Of a DNA stretch of 64,000 nt, positions 25,016-34,124 are shown one piece after another (the stretch's first letter is position 1; the number at the start of each line of letters is the position of its first letter). The notes under the pieces are model-generated. The model saw nothing but the letters and a program-made list of their open reading frames with translations. It was not told the origin of the DNA and did not search any database. Source of the DNA: Arcanobacterium canis (GTDB taxonomy: Bacteria > Actinomycetota > Actinomycetes > Actinomycetales > Actinomycetaceae); the NCBI RefSeq assembly GCF_029625435.1, contig NZ_CP121208.1, forward strand, positions 868,001 through 932,000, given 5' to 3'. The position numbers and the translations under genes were made by a program.

Positions 25016-25372
25016 GATATACACGCAGGTGATACGGCCGATTGCCACAGTCATAGGACCATCACAAACGCGCACTTGAACCACGCAGTTTTTCTTTCCT
25101 CGGTGAAGTAATTCTGCGATCGCACACACCTCGTCTCCTTGAGCGCTTGCGACATGAGAGACAGAAAGCTCAGTTCCGGCCGGCACCATACCCGGTTGTG
25201 CAAGCTCCAGAGCCAAACGCGATCCTGCTTCTTCGATGAGGGCAGCTGTTGCCCCTCCGTGTAACAACCCGACGATTTGTCGATTCCCCTCTACCGGCAT
25301 GGTCATCTCAACCTGTTGTGGGGACTGATGAACGATGTGAAAACCGAGTTTTTCTCCAAATTCAGTGAACAT
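25007..25372 (-). CDS. hotdog-fold thioesterase (PaaI-like)
   Basis: 121 residues of the PaaI/YbgC thioesterase superfamily. The hotdog signature is VGLLHGGATAALIEEAGS, with the catalytic acidic residue in the long helix, followed by the beta-sheet segments up to GRITCVYIAK. Its acyl-CoA substrate is unknown; in menaquinone-producing actinobacteria such proteins often hydrolyse DHNA-CoA or phenylacetyl-CoA. TATTGT (25379-25384, minus strand) lies 6 nt before the ATG, a leaderless arrangement divergent from the leaderless polA start only 58 bp away. Confidence 0.85.
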   Translation of the reverse strand: MFTEFGEKLGFHIVHQSPQQVEMTMPVEGNRQIVGLLHGGATAALIEEAGSRLALELAQPGMVPAGTELSVSHVASAQGDEVCAIAELLHRGKKNCVVQVRVCDGPMTVAIGRITCVYIAK

Positions 25373-25393
25373 ATCCCCACAATACCGTTTTAA

Positions 25394-25424
25394 TCGACAT
25401 CCATACCCCGCTAGCGGCTAGTCT
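25394..25424 (+). promoter_or_regulatory. promoter of polA
   Basis: TCGACA (25394-25399), 19-nt spacer, TAGTCT (25419-25424), then 6 nt to the GTG start. The spacer is longer than usual, so the -35 assignment is uncertain; the -10 is convincing. Confidence 0.55.
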
Positions 25425-25430
25425 GGGAGA

Positions 25431-28106
25431 GTGAATACTCTTCTGCTTCTTGATGGACATTCGCTCGCCTTCCGCTCGTTCTTTGCACTTCCAGCGGAGT
25501 CATTTCGTACTGCTCAAGGCAAATACACCAACGCAGTTCACGGCTTCGTCTCGACGTTGCTGTCACTGACGAAGAAGTATTCGCCGTCGCATATTGCAGT
25601 CGCATTCGACCTGCCTGGCGGTACTTTCCGTACCCGGCAGTACGCCGAGTATAAGGGGGGACGCGCCGCGACCCCGCAAGAGTTCAAAGGACAAATTGAA
25701 CTGATTCAAGAAGTTCTCTCAGCGCTTGGAGTTACGTGGTTGACGAAGGAGGATTTCGAAGCAGACGATATCGTTGCCACCCTCGCAACACGCGGTGAAG
25801 AAGCGAAAATGAAAGTCTATGTCGCCTCAGGAGACAAGGACTCGTATCAGCTCGTTGATGATGCAGTGACGGTGCTTTATCCGATGCCACGGTCTGTCAT
25901 GTTAGAAATGACTCCCGACGTCGTCGAGGAACGTACGGGAGTGCGTCCGGAACAGTATCCGGATATGGCCGCGCTCGTCGGTGAAGGAGCAGATAATCTT
26001 CCTGGAGTTCCCGGAGTCGGCAAGAAGACAGCACAAAAATGGATCACAACCTACGGAAGCCTTGAAGAAATTATCGCCCATGCTCACGACATCAAAGGGA
26101 AGGTAGGGGAGAAGCTTCGCGCGCACCTTGATCAAGTCACACTGAATCGTCAGCTCAATGCTCTTGTCCGGGATCTCGATATCGTTCCCGATCTCGATCA
26201 GCTCACTGTCAAAGGCGCCGATCCAGAAAAGGTTCATGAACTTTTCGACGTCCTTGATTTCACTCAGCTTCGTACGCGTGTTCTGTCAGAGTGGCCCATT
26301 CGTGATGGCTCGGCGCCAATCTCGGTTGATGTCAATATTCGCGAAGCAAAGGTGACTTCTGATGCAGATTTTGCTCGCTTTGTGAGCGCGCACCCCGGTC
26401 CGCACTCTCTCTTCATCAGCGGTATCCATGCGCCCGCACGCGGCAGAGTGGATGAGTTCGCCATTTGCGCCTCAGATGGCGCTACATTCGTCGGCTCAGT
26501 TGCTCAGCTGACACCTGAGTCAGAGGGTGCGCTTGCAACATGGTTAGCTGATCCTAACGCGATGAAGATTGGACACAACACCAAGGGGATCTCACATGCG
26601 TTTTCTGGTGAAGGAATGACCATTGCAGGCTGGAGCATCGACACCGAAATCGATGCCTACCTCCTTCATCCTGACCAGCGCAAGTATGATCTCGACGAAC
26701 TCGTCATGCGTTATCTCGGAGTTGAACTCGGCGCCGACGATGGTGCCTTGTTCACGCTCGACGGCGCAGTCCCGACACTCGCGTCGCGTGCTGTGGCAGT
26801 GTTGAACCTTGCAGATGCGCTGGGAACTGAGCTTGATAAACAAGAAGGCTCGCAGACCCTCAGGGAACTTGAAATGCTTGTCTCGCATGTGTTGACAGTG
26901 ATGGAGAGGCGCGGAGTTGCTGTGGATCAAGGCGCGCTCGAAGATCTTCGTACACAATTTGATGCTCGTGTCGAAAATGCAGCAAGTGCAGCGTGGGATG
27001 CAATTGCTGACGATTCTGTGAATCTCTCAAGTCCAAAACAGCTCCAGGCTGTGTTGTTCGAACGCCTCGGCCTTCCCAAGACAAAGAAAACGAAGTCTGG
27101 ATATACCACCAATGCCGAGGCTTTGGAAGGACTGCTGGCGAAGATCGCACAACGTGAAGACAATGATGCCATCGCCGGACAACGCTTCCTCGCGGCACTT
27201 TTGGAACATCGAGACGCGATTAAGTTACGTCAGTCGGTTGAAGGGCTCCTGAGTGCGGTTCAAACCGATGGCCGAATCCATACCACCTATCAACAGACCG
27301 TTGCTGCAACTGGACGGCTTTCGTCAACTGATCCGAATCTGCAAAATATTCATGCACGTACTGAAGAGGGTCTGCAGATTCGTTCGGTTTTCGTCCCTGG
27401 CGAGGGATATGAAGCATTGATGACCGCAGATTATTCCCAGATCGAGATGCGGTTGATGGCACATCTATCAGGGGATGAAGCGTTAATCGAAGCATTTAAT
27501 GAGGGGGCGGACCTTCACTCCTTTGTAGCTTCGCGAGTCTTCCACGTGCCGCAAGACGAAGTTTCGCCAGCTCAGCGCTCAAAGATTAAAGCAATGAGTT
27601 ACGGACTTGTCTATGGACTGAGCGCTTATGGGCTCTCCGCACAGCTACGCATTTCAGTTCCTGAAGCGCAAGACCTCATGGAACAATATTTCTCTCGGTT
27701 CGGGAAAGTAAAATCTTACTTGGATTCTCTGGTCACCCAAGCTCGTAAGGTGGGATACACACAAACCATCCTGGGCCGACGTCGTTATCTTCCTGAACTC
27801 ACGTCCTCCAACCGTCAGGTGCGTGAAGCCGCTGAGCGTATGGCGTTAAACGCACCAATTCAGGGATCAGCTGCAGATTTGATGAAAGTGGCCATGCTCA
27901 ATACGCATGAGGCACTTGAGAAGTCGGGCGCTCGTTCACGCATCCTCCTTCAAGTACATGATGAACTTGTCCTTGAGATTGCTCCGGGGGAGGCTTCCCT
28001 TGTCGAACAGATCGTTCGTGAAAGCATGGGGACTGCCTTTAACCTCTCTGTCCCGCTATCCGTGGGGATCGGCATCGGCTCCGATTGGCGCTCAGCAGCT
28101 CACTGA
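25431..28106 (+). CDS. polA: DNA polymerase I
   Basis: 891 residues. N-terminal 5'-3' exonuclease (LLLDGHSLAFRSFFA...DDIVATLA, and the helix-hairpin PGVPGVGKKTA), a middle region in the 3'-5' exonuclease position, and the polymerase domain with motif A TADYSQIEMRLMAHLS, motif B KAMSYGLVYGLSAYGL and motif C QVHDELVLE. The DxE motif of an active proofreading domain is not visible, as in mycobacterial PolA. It fills gaps in repair and Okazaki processing. The GTG start is leaderless by promoter spacing. Confidence 0.97.
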   Translation: MNTLLLLDGHSLAFRSFFALPAESFRTAQGKYTNAVHGFVSTLLSLTKKYSPSHIAVAFDLPGGTFRTRQYAEYKGGRAATPQEFKGQIELIQEVLSALGVTWLTKEDFEADDIVATLATRGEEAKMKVYVASGDKDSYQLVDDAVTVLYPMPRSVMLEMTPDVVEERTGVRPEQYPDMAALVGEGADNLPGVPGVGKKTAQKWITTYGSLEEIIAHAHDIKGKVGEKLRAHLDQVTLNRQLNALVRDLDIVPDLDQLTVKGADPEKVHELFDVLDFTQLRTRVLSEWPIRDGSAPISVDVNIREAKVTSDADFARFVSAHPGPHSLFISGIHAPARGRVDEFAICASDGATFVGSVAQLTPESEGALATWLADPNAMKIGHNTKGISHAFSGEGMTIAGWSIDTEIDAYLLHPDQRKYDLDELVMRYLGVELGADDGALFTLDGAVPTLASRAVAVLNLADALGTELDKQEGSQTLRELEMLVSHVLTVMERRGVAVDQGALEDLRTQFDARVENAASAAWDAIADDSVNLSSPKQLQAVLFERLGLPKTKKTKSGYTTNAEALEGLLAKIAQREDNDAIAGQRFLAALLEHRDAIKLRQSVEGLLSAVQTDGRIHTTYQQTVAATGRLSSTDPNLQNIHARTEEGLQIRSVFVPGEGYEALMTADYSQIEMRLMAHLSGDEALIEAFNEGADLHSFVASRVFHVPQDEVSPAQRSKIKAMSYGLVYGLSAYGLSAQLRISVPEAQDLMEQYFSRFGKVKSYLDSLVTQARKVGYTQTILGRRRYLPELTSSNRQVREAAERMALNAPIQGSAADLMKVAMLNTHEALEKSGARSRILLQVHDELVLEIAPGEASLVEQIVRESMGTAFNLSVPLSVGIGIGSDWRSAAH

Positions 28107-28333
28107 GATTTGGGTGCAGGGGATTGAATCGTGGCAGATGAGAGGTGATAATCAACGTCCTGGGGATGTGGGGTGAGCACAGAAGAGATCCAGTAGCCGG
28201 GCCGAAGGACTTGCGCATTCTCATTCCATCAGTTGCGCTGGAGTCGCGCATTTGTTCGAAGGCCGTTGAGTGATGAAACTCCGTGGAGACTCTTTCTGTG
28301 GCGCAAACTATGGAAAAACACGGGTCGGGGAGG
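28107..28333. other. intergenic stretch upstream of the rpsA promoter
   Basis: About 230 bases between the polA stop and the rpsA -35. Open frames exist on both strands but overlap polA or the rpsA promoter and resemble no protein family. I see no RNA gene, repeat or terminator. It may be the remains of a lost gene. Confidence 0.45.
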
Positions 28334-28362
28334 TTGAAACCAACCACGATCGCCCGTAGACT
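28334..28362 (+). promoter_or_regulatory. strong promoter of rpsA
   Basis: TTGAAA (28334-28339), 17-nt spacer, TAGACT (28357-28362). Transcription should start near 28369, giving a leader of about 67 nt, unlike the leaderless genes around it. Confidence 0.82.
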
Positions 28363-28370
28363 AGCTGATT

Positions 28371-28389
28371 GGTATGGGAAATCCATGCC
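28371..28389 (+). promoter_or_regulatory. hairpin in the rpsA 5' leader
   Basis: A 7-bp stem (28371-28377 with 28383-28389, one G-U pair) and a 5-nt loop at the predicted mRNA 5' end. It could stabilise the message or serve S1 autoregulation; neither is shown by sequence alone. Confidence 0.4.
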
Positions 28390-28435
28390 ATGTCCATTAT
28401 CCAATACTATTTACGTAAGCGGAGTCACCAACTCT

Positions 28436-29905
28436 ATGACTGCTAATAACTCTACGACGACCCCCGAAGTCGCAATCAACGATATCGGCGATGAGGCAGC
28501 CCTCATTGCAGCGGTTGATAAGACCATCAAGTACTTCAACGACGGGGATATCGTCGAAGGTACCGTAGTCAAGGTCGACCGAGACGAAGTTCTCCTCGAC
28601 ATCGGCTACAAGACCGAGGGTGTTATCCCCTCCAAGGAACTGTCCATCAAGCACGACGTTACCCCAGATGACGTTGTCGAAGTTGGTGACCAGATCGAGG
28701 CACTCGTCACGCAGAAGGAAGACAAGGAAGGTCGCCTTCTCCTGTCGAAGAAGCGCGCACAGTACGAGCGCGCCTGGGCGAAGATCGAAGAAGTCAAGGA
28801 AGCAGACGGCGTCGTTACCGGTACCGTCATCGAGGTTGTCAAGGGCGGCCTTATCCTGGACATCGGCCTCCGTGGCTTCCTCCCAGCTTCCCTCGTTGAG
28901 ATGCGCCGTGTGCGCGATCTTGCACCGTACATCGGTCGCGAGCTTGAGGCGAAGATTATCGAACTCGATAAGAACCGCAACAACGTTGTTCTTTCTCGCC
29001 GCTCCTACCTCGAGCAGACCCAGTCTGAAGTGCGTTCGCACTTCCTGGGCACTCTCCAGAAGGGTCAGGTTCGTGAGGGCGTCATTTCCTCGATCGTTAA
29101 CTTCGGTGCGTTCGTGGATCTTGGTGGCGTAGACGGCCTTGTTCATGTTTCAGAGCTGTCCTGGAAGCACATCGATCACCCGTCAGAGGTCGTCGAGGTT
29201 GGCCAGCACGTGACGGTTGAGGTTCTCGATGTGGACTTCGATCGTGAGCGCGTCTCGCTCTCGCTCAAGGCAACTCAGGAAGATCCGTGGCAGACATTCG
29301 CTCGTACGCACCAGATCGGTCAGATCGTGCCGGGCAAGGTCACTAAACTCGTTCCGTTCGGCGCATTTGTCCGCGTCGAGGACGGCATTGAGGGACTCGT
29401 TCACATCTCGGAGCTTGCTCAGCGTCACATCGACCTCCCAGAGCAGGTTGCCAAGGTTGGCGACGAAGTCTTCGTCAAGGTCATCGATATCGACCTCGAA
29501 CGTCGCCGCATTTCCCTCTCGCTCAAGCAGGCGAACGAGGGCGTGGATCCGACGTCGGAGGACTTCGATCCGTCGCTGTACGGCATGACCGCTGAATACG
29601 ATGAGAACGGTAACTACAAGTACCCAGAAGGCTTCGATCCTGCCACCAACGAATGGCTTGAGGGCTTCGAAGAGAACCAGGCTAACTGGGAAGCTGAGTA
29701 CGCAAAGGCTGAGGCTCGTTGGCAGGCTCACAAGGAGCAGGTCACCAAGGCTCTCGAAGCCGATGCTGCTGCCGCTGCTTCGACACCGGCTCCGGCTGCT
29801 GCCGAAGAGGTTCCAGCCTCCTACTCGTCAGGTTCCGAAGCTGAGGGCACACTTGCTTCCGACGAAGCACTTGCGGCTCTTCGCGAGAAGCTGACCGGTA
29901 ACTGA
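28436..29905 (+). CDS. rpsA: 30S ribosomal protein S1
   Basis: 489 residues with four S1 RNA-binding domains (about 35-105, 122-190, 208-278, 295-365), recognisable from repeats of GTVVKVDRDEVLLDIGYK, INFGAFVDLGGVDGLVHVSEL-like segments and ISLSLK ends, then an acidic, Trp-containing actinobacterial tail. S1 helps recruit mRNAs to the small subunit. The start at 28436 fits the family; GGAG lies 11 nt upstream. In a genome with many leaderless mRNAs, S1 is mainly needed for structured leaders (inference). A strong terminator follows. Confidence 0.96.
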   Translation: MTANNSTTTPEVAINDIGDEAALIAAVDKTIKYFNDGDIVEGTVVKVDRDEVLLDIGYKTEGVIPSKELSIKHDVTPDDVVEVGDQIEALVTQKEDKEGRLLLSKKRAQYERAWAKIEEVKEADGVVTGTVIEVVKGGLILDIGLRGFLPASLVEMRRVRDLAPYIGRELEAKIIELDKNRNNVVLSRRSYLEQTQSEVRSHFLGTLQKGQVREGVISSIVNFGAFVDLGGVDGLVHVSELSWKHIDHPSEVVEVGQHVTVEVLDVDFDRERVSLSLKATQEDPWQTFARTHQIGQIVPGKVTKLVPFGAFVRVEDGIEGLVHISELAQRHIDLPEQVAKVGDEVFVKVIDIDLERRRISLSLKQANEGVDPTSEDFDPSLYGMTAEYDENGNYKYPEGFDPATNEWLEGFEENQANWEAEYAKAEARWQAHKEQVTKALEADAAAAASTPAPAAAEEVPASYSSGSEAEGTLASDEALAALREKLTGN

Positions 29906-29920
29906 ACTGGTGAATAACTA

Positions 29921-29959
29921 ACGTGTGGGCGGAGGAAAACCTCCGCCCACACGTTTTCT
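29921..29959 (+). terminator. intrinsic terminator after rpsA
   Basis: A 15-bp perfect stem around AAAA (29921-29935 with 29940-29954) followed by TTTTC. Confidence 0.93.
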
Positions 29960-30022
29960 TTATCTGGAATGCTCATGATCTCAAGCAGCATCGACCAGAA
30001 TATGACGGGCGAAAGGTGGAAC

Positions 30023-30631
30023 ATGATCGTCGTTGTCACCGGTGGAATCGGTTCAGGAAAATCGACCGTTTCAGCGATGCTTTCACAGCGCGGTGCTGTC
30101 GTCATCGATTATGACGAACTGGCGCGCGAGGCAGTGGTACCAGGATCTGATGGATTGGCATCAATTGTTCAGCGATGGGGAAAGAAAATCCTTCAGGATA
30201 GCGGTGAATTGAACCGCGCTGCCTTAGGCAAGATTGTTTTTTCGGATCCCGACGCTCTAGCCGAACTTAATGCGATTATCCATCCGGCTATCGATCAACT
30301 CGCTGCCACGCGCGAAGCTCAGATCCGTGCAATGTCGCCGGCGACTGTGATTGTCCGCGATGTGCCGCTTTATATTCCTGGTACTGGCCCATCACAAGAC
30401 GTTGATCTTGTTGTGACAGTGTCGGTACCTGAAGAAATTCGTATTTCCCGGCTTATCGAGCACAGGTCGATGACGCAGAGCGACGCTCGGGCTCGTATTG
30501 CCCACCAAATGACTGACATCGAACGAGAAAATATTGCTGATGTGGTGATACATAATGACGGAAATTTCGCTGACCTTCAGACCCAAGTCGATGATCTTTG
30601 GCACATGATCTGCATGTGTAATACGCCCTGA
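30023..30631 (+). CDS. coaE: dephospho-CoA kinase
   Basis: 202 residues; last step of coenzyme A synthesis. P-loop [11 protein letters not shown] at residues 8-18, followed by [13 protein letters not shown], the LNAIIHPAI segment and the lid region [28 protein letters not shown] precedes the ATG at 30023; in-frame ATGs further upstream lack such a site. In many actinobacteria coaE lies between rpsA and uvrB, as here. Confidence 0.95.
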   Translation: MIVVVTGGIGSGKSTVSAMLSQRGAVVIDYDELAREAVVPGSDGLASIVQRWGKKILQDSGELNRAALGKIVFSDPDALAELNAIIHPAIDQLAATREAQIRAMSPATVIVRDVPLYIPGTGPSQDVDLVVTVSVPEEIRISRLIEHRSMTQSDARARIAHQMTDIERENIADVVIHNDGNFADLQTQVDDLWHMICMCNTP

Positions 30632-30642
30632 GCAAGGCCCCG

Positions 30643-30671
30643 TTGGGAGAGACGTCTGTAGCAGGTAGGCT
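30643..30671 (+). promoter_or_regulatory. leaderless promoter of uvrB
   Basis: TTGGGA (30643-30648), 17-nt spacer, TAGGCT (30666-30671), then 7 nt to the ATG at 30679. No LexA-type palindrome is seen here. Confidence 0.75.
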
Positions 30672-30678
30672 TAAGCCT

Positions 30679-32730
30679 ATGCGTCCAGTTACTGATCTCA
30701 TCCGTCAAGAAAATCCATTTCAAGTGATCTCGCCATATACGCCGTCGGGTGATCAGCCGCAGGCGATTGCAGAACTTGCTGATCGTATCAACGCTGGTGA
30801 GGCAGATATCGTGCTCCTTGGTGCTACCGGGACAGGAAAGTCAGCAACGACGGCGTGGCTCATTGAGAAGATCCAACGGCCAACATTGATTCTCGAACCA
30901 AACAAAACTCTCGCAGCTCAGATGGCTGCAGAATTTCGTGAGTTGATGCCCAATAACGCTGTCGAATATTTCGTCTCGTACTACGACTACTACCAGCCTG
31001 AGGCGTACGTTCCCCAAACCGACACCTTCATTGAGAAAGATTCATCCATCAACGACGAAGTGGAGCGACTTCGCCACTCGGCAACGAACTCCCTCTTGAC
31101 TCGCCGTGATACCGTCGTCGTCGGCTCTGTTTCCTGTATCTATGGTCTTGGAACGCCGCAAGAGTATGTCGATCGAATGGTTCGTCTTGAAGTTGGCCAG
31201 GAACTTGACCGCGATGAGCTTCTGAAGCGTTTCGTTACGATGCAGTACACGCGCAATGATATGGCCTTTACACGCGGTACTTTTCGCGTACGAGGGGACA
31301 CGGTAGAGATCATTCCTGTGTACGAGGAACTTGCAATACGCATCGAATTTTTCGGAGACGAAATTGACTCCATCAGTGAGCTCCACCCCCTCACGGGCAA
31401 CGTGATTCGGCAAACTCCACAAGCTCATATTTTCCCTGCCACTCACTACGTCGCAGGACCAGAGCGAATGGCACGCGCAATCGAATCGATCGAGGCTGAG
31501 CTTGCGCAACGATTGGCCCAATTACGTGATCAGAACAAGTTGCTTGAGGCACAACGCCTGGAGATGCGAACAACCTACGATCTTGAAATGATGCGCAACA
31601 TCGGCACGTGTTCGGGAATTGAAAACTACTCGCGCCATATTGACGGACGTGGTCCGGGCACTCCTCCCAACACTCTTCTTGACTATTTCCCGCAGGATTT
31701 CGTCCTTGTCATTGACGAATCTCATGTCACTGTCCCGCAGATTGGGGCGATGTATGAAGGGGATATGTCGCGTAAACGAACGTTGGTTGAACATGGGTTC
31801 CGTCTGCCCAGTGCCATGGATAATCGCCCACTGAAATGGGAAGAATTCCTCGAACGCATTGGACAAACTGTTTACCTATCAGCGACACCGGGCAAATACG
31901 AAATGGAAAAGTCTGACGGCTACGTAGAACAGATCATTCGTCCTACCGGTCTGGTTGACCCTGAGGTGATCGTCAAGCCGACTCAAGGCCAGATTGACGA
32001 CCTTCTTGAAGAGGTGAGACGCCGAACCGAACGCGATGAGCGTGTCTTGGTTACGACCTTGACCAAGAAGATGGCTGAAGATCTCACGGATTATCTTGCT
32101 GAACGTGGCGTGAAAGTGGAATACCTTCACTCCGATGTTGACACGCTCCGTCGCGTGGAATTACTCCGTGAGCTTCGTTTAGGAAAATTCGATGTCCTCG
32201 TCGGCATCAACTTGTTGCGTGAAGGACTCGATCTACCTGAAGTGTCGCTCGTGGCGATTCTTGATGCTGACAAACAAGGCTTCTTGCGCTCGACGACGTC
32301 GCTGATCCAGACGATTGGCCGCGCCGCGCGAAACGTGTCGGGACAGGTTCACATGTATGCTGACTCGATCACGCCGAACATGCGCGAGGCAATCGACGAG
32401 ACGAATCGACGCCGTGCCAAGCAGATTGCGTATAACACTGAACACGGGATCGATCCTCAGCCATTGCGCAAAAAGATTTCTGACGTGACAGACATGCTGA
32501 TGCGTGAAGACATCGACACTACTGAACTTTTGGAGGGAGGCTACCGCAAGGAGAAAAAGCCGACTGCGAAGAAAGGCGATGGAGCGGAAATTGCAGCTCT
32601 CGTTGAGGAACTCACCGAACAAATGCATCTTGCCGCAGAACAACTTCAGTTCGAGCTGGCGGCTCGCTTACGCGATGAGATTGAGGACCTGAAGAAAGAA
32701 CTGCGTGCAATGCGCGCCGCTTCTGCGTGA
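30679..32730 (+). CDS. uvrB: excinuclease ABC subunit B
   Basis: 683 residues, DNA-damage-verifying helicase of nucleotide excision repair. Walker [11 protein letters not shown], the beta-hairpin [13 protein letters not shown], helicase motif II VIDESH, motif [11 protein letters not shown], and a C-terminal UVR domain ([19 protein letters not shown]) that contacts UvrC. I place the start at 30679 because the -10 box sits 7 nt upstream and the sequence then matches the family N-terminus ([17 protein letters not shown]); the upstream in-frame start would lie within the promoter. Confidence 0.97.
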   Translation: MRPVTDLIRQENPFQVISPYTPSGDQPQAIAELADRINAGEADIVLLGATGTGKSATTAWLIEKIQRPTLILEPNKTLAAQMAAEFRELMPNNAVEYFVSYYDYYQPEAYVPQTDTFIEKDSSINDEVERLRHSATNSLLTRRDTVVVGSVSCIYGLGTPQEYVDRMVRLEVGQELDRDELLKRFVTMQYTRNDMAFTRGTFRVRGDTVEIIPVYEELAIRIEFFGDEIDSISELHPLTGNVIRQTPQAHIFPATHYVAGPERMARAIESIEAELAQRLAQLRDQNKLLEAQRLEMRTTYDLEMMRNIGTCSGIENYSRHIDGRGPGTPPNTLLDYFPQDFVLVIDESHVTVPQIGAMYEGDMSRKRTLVEHGFRLPSAMDNRPLKWEEFLERIGQTVYLSATPGKYEMEKSDGYVEQIIRPTGLVDPEVIVKPTQGQIDDLLEEVRRRTERDERVLVTTLTKKMAEDLTDYLAERGVKVEYLHSDVDTLRRVELLRELRLGKFDVLVGINLLREGLDLPEVSLVAILDADKQGFLRSTTSLIQTIGRAARNVSGQVHMYADSITPNMREAIDETNRRRAKQIAYNTEHGIDPQPLRKKISDVTDMLMREDIDTTELLEGGYRKEKKPTAKKGDGAEIAALVEELTEQMHLAAEQLQFELAARLRDEIEDLKKELRAMRAASA

Positions 32731-32920
32731 GACGCCGATGTGAGATTTTACTGGCACGTCGTCCACAGACGGCGTCGGCGTTAGAATTGCTCAAGGCCAT
32801 GGGGAGTATTCCCACCAATTCCATGTCGTCATCACGATCGTTTCTCGATCCGGTATGGAAGCCAGGACTACTGGCGGGAAGAGACTGCGGTATTGTCACC
32901 ACTCGTACCAAAGGATCTTT

Positions 32921-34045
32921 ATGTCTTTGATGACGCTTCTTCAGGTAGGCGGAAAGCCTGCCACCTCCGGTAATATGCATGTCGATATGTGGGAATGGAT
33001 TGTTCTCGGCATTGTCGTCATCGTACTTATTCTTTTTGATCTGCTCGGGCATGTGCGTAAGGCGCACGAGCCAACCGTGGGCGAGGCTGCGCGTTGGACT
33101 GGCCTTTACGTCTCTCTCGCGGTGCTTTTTGGCGTAATGACGATTGTGCGGCACGGCGGACAATTTGGCGCTGAGTTCTTCGCAGGCTATCTCACAGAGT
33201 ATTCGCTTTCGCTCGACAATATCTTCGTCTTCATCATTATCATCGCGGCATTCCGGGTGCCGCGGCTCTACCAGCAAAAAGTCTTGATGTACGGCATCGT
33301 CATTGCGTTAGTGCTACGTTTCGTCTTCATCCTCCTCGGTGCAGCGATTATCGAGCGCTTCGTGTGGGCATTCTTTTTCTTTGGCGCTTGGATGTTGTGG
33401 ACCGCAGTCAATCAAATCAAGGACGGCATCGAGGAAGGCCGAGAGCGATTGGCGGGCAAAGCGCAGGATGAGGAGTTCACCCCTCCATTGATGTCTCGCC
33501 TGATGTCCAAGCGTTTTAACGTCACCGAGGGCTTTGTCGGAGCCAAGCTTGTCACGCGTCGTAATGGCAAAACGTGGATCACTCCGCTTCTGTTGTGCAT
33601 CGTTTCTATTGGAACGATCGATCTTCTCTTCGCACTTGATTCGATTCCGGCAATCTACGGCCTAACGAACGAACCATTTATTGTTTTCGCTGCAAATGCC
33701 TTCGCTCTTCTGGGCCTGCGTCAACTGTTCTTCCTTGTCGATGGACTGCTCGAACGGCTCATTTACCTGCATTATGGTTTAGCGGTCATCTTGGGCTATA
33801 TCGGCTACAAGCTGATTGTTCACGCTGCTCACGGCTACGGTTTCGCGAATTACTTGCCCGAACCAGGGATCGCTTTCTCAGTGGGATTCATTATCCTCAC
33901 CATTTTGGTCACAGTGATCGCCTCCATCATCGGTGCGCGTAAGCTTGAGGCTCAAGGCGTTGTCTTGAATAAAGATGCCGACGAAATTGATGACATCGAA
34001 CCACGTGAGGCTCCGCATTGCGAACTCGACAACAAGCGTCAATAG
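32921..34045 (+). CDS. TerC-family integral membrane protein
   Basis: 374 residues with about eight or nine membrane segments and the conserved acidic motifs in the membrane (EYSLSLDNIFVF and FALDSIPAIYG). TerC/Alx proteins export manganese or assist metal loading of secreted proteins; the family was named for tellurium resistance. The central loop is charged. AAAGGA lies 6 nt before the ATG at 32921. The 190-nt upstream region has TATTGT (32891-32896) as a possible -10 but no recognisable manganese riboswitch. Confidence 0.9.
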   Translation: MSLMTLLQVGGKPATSGNMHVDMWEWIVLGIVVIVLILFDLLGHVRKAHEPTVGEAARWTGLYVSLAVLFGVMTIVRHGGQFGAEFFAGYLTEYSLSLDNIFVFIIIIAAFRVPRLYQQKVLMYGIVIALVLRFVFILLGAAIIERFVWAFFFFGAWMLWTAVNQIKDGIEEGRERLAGKAQDEEFTPPLMSRLMSKRFNVTEGFVGAKLVTRRNGKTWITPLLLCIVSIGTIDLLFALDSIPAIYGLTNEPFIVFAANAFALLGLRQLFFLVDGLLERLIYLHYGLAVILGYIGYKLIVHAAHGYGFANYLPEPGIAFSVGFIILTILVTVIASIIGARKLEAQGVVLNKDADEIDDIEPREAPHCELDNKRQ

Positions 34046-34056
34046 AACAAATGTTC
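34045..34056 (+). promoter_or_regulatory. LexA (SOS box)-like palindrome
   Basis: GAACAAATGTTC matches the GAAC-N4-GTTC core of the Gram-positive/actinobacterial LexA site. It overlaps the terC stop and lies 69 bp before the uvrA start, but a terminator stands between, so the site may not control uvrA. Confidence 0.4.
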
Positions 34057-34095
34057 GCTGCGGGCCGAGTGTTGACTCGGCCCGCAGCCTTTTAC
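34057..34095 (+). terminator. intrinsic terminator after terC
   Basis: A 14-bp perfect stem (34057-34070 with 34075-34088), GTTG loop, then CCTTTTA-type T-run. Confidence 0.9.
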
Positions 34096-34124
34096 TTATG
34101 TCTTTTCGTAGATAAGGTGAAACA

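Noticed and set aside
28039-28404. 121-codon open frame on the minus strand between polA and rpsA
   Set aside because: It overlaps the end of polA and the rpsA promoter, has low-complexity composition and resembles no family.
32731-32920. Possible manganese (yybP-ykoY) riboswitch before the TerC gene
   Set aside because: A GGGGAG stretch is present, but the second conserved strand of the motif is not, so I do not call it.
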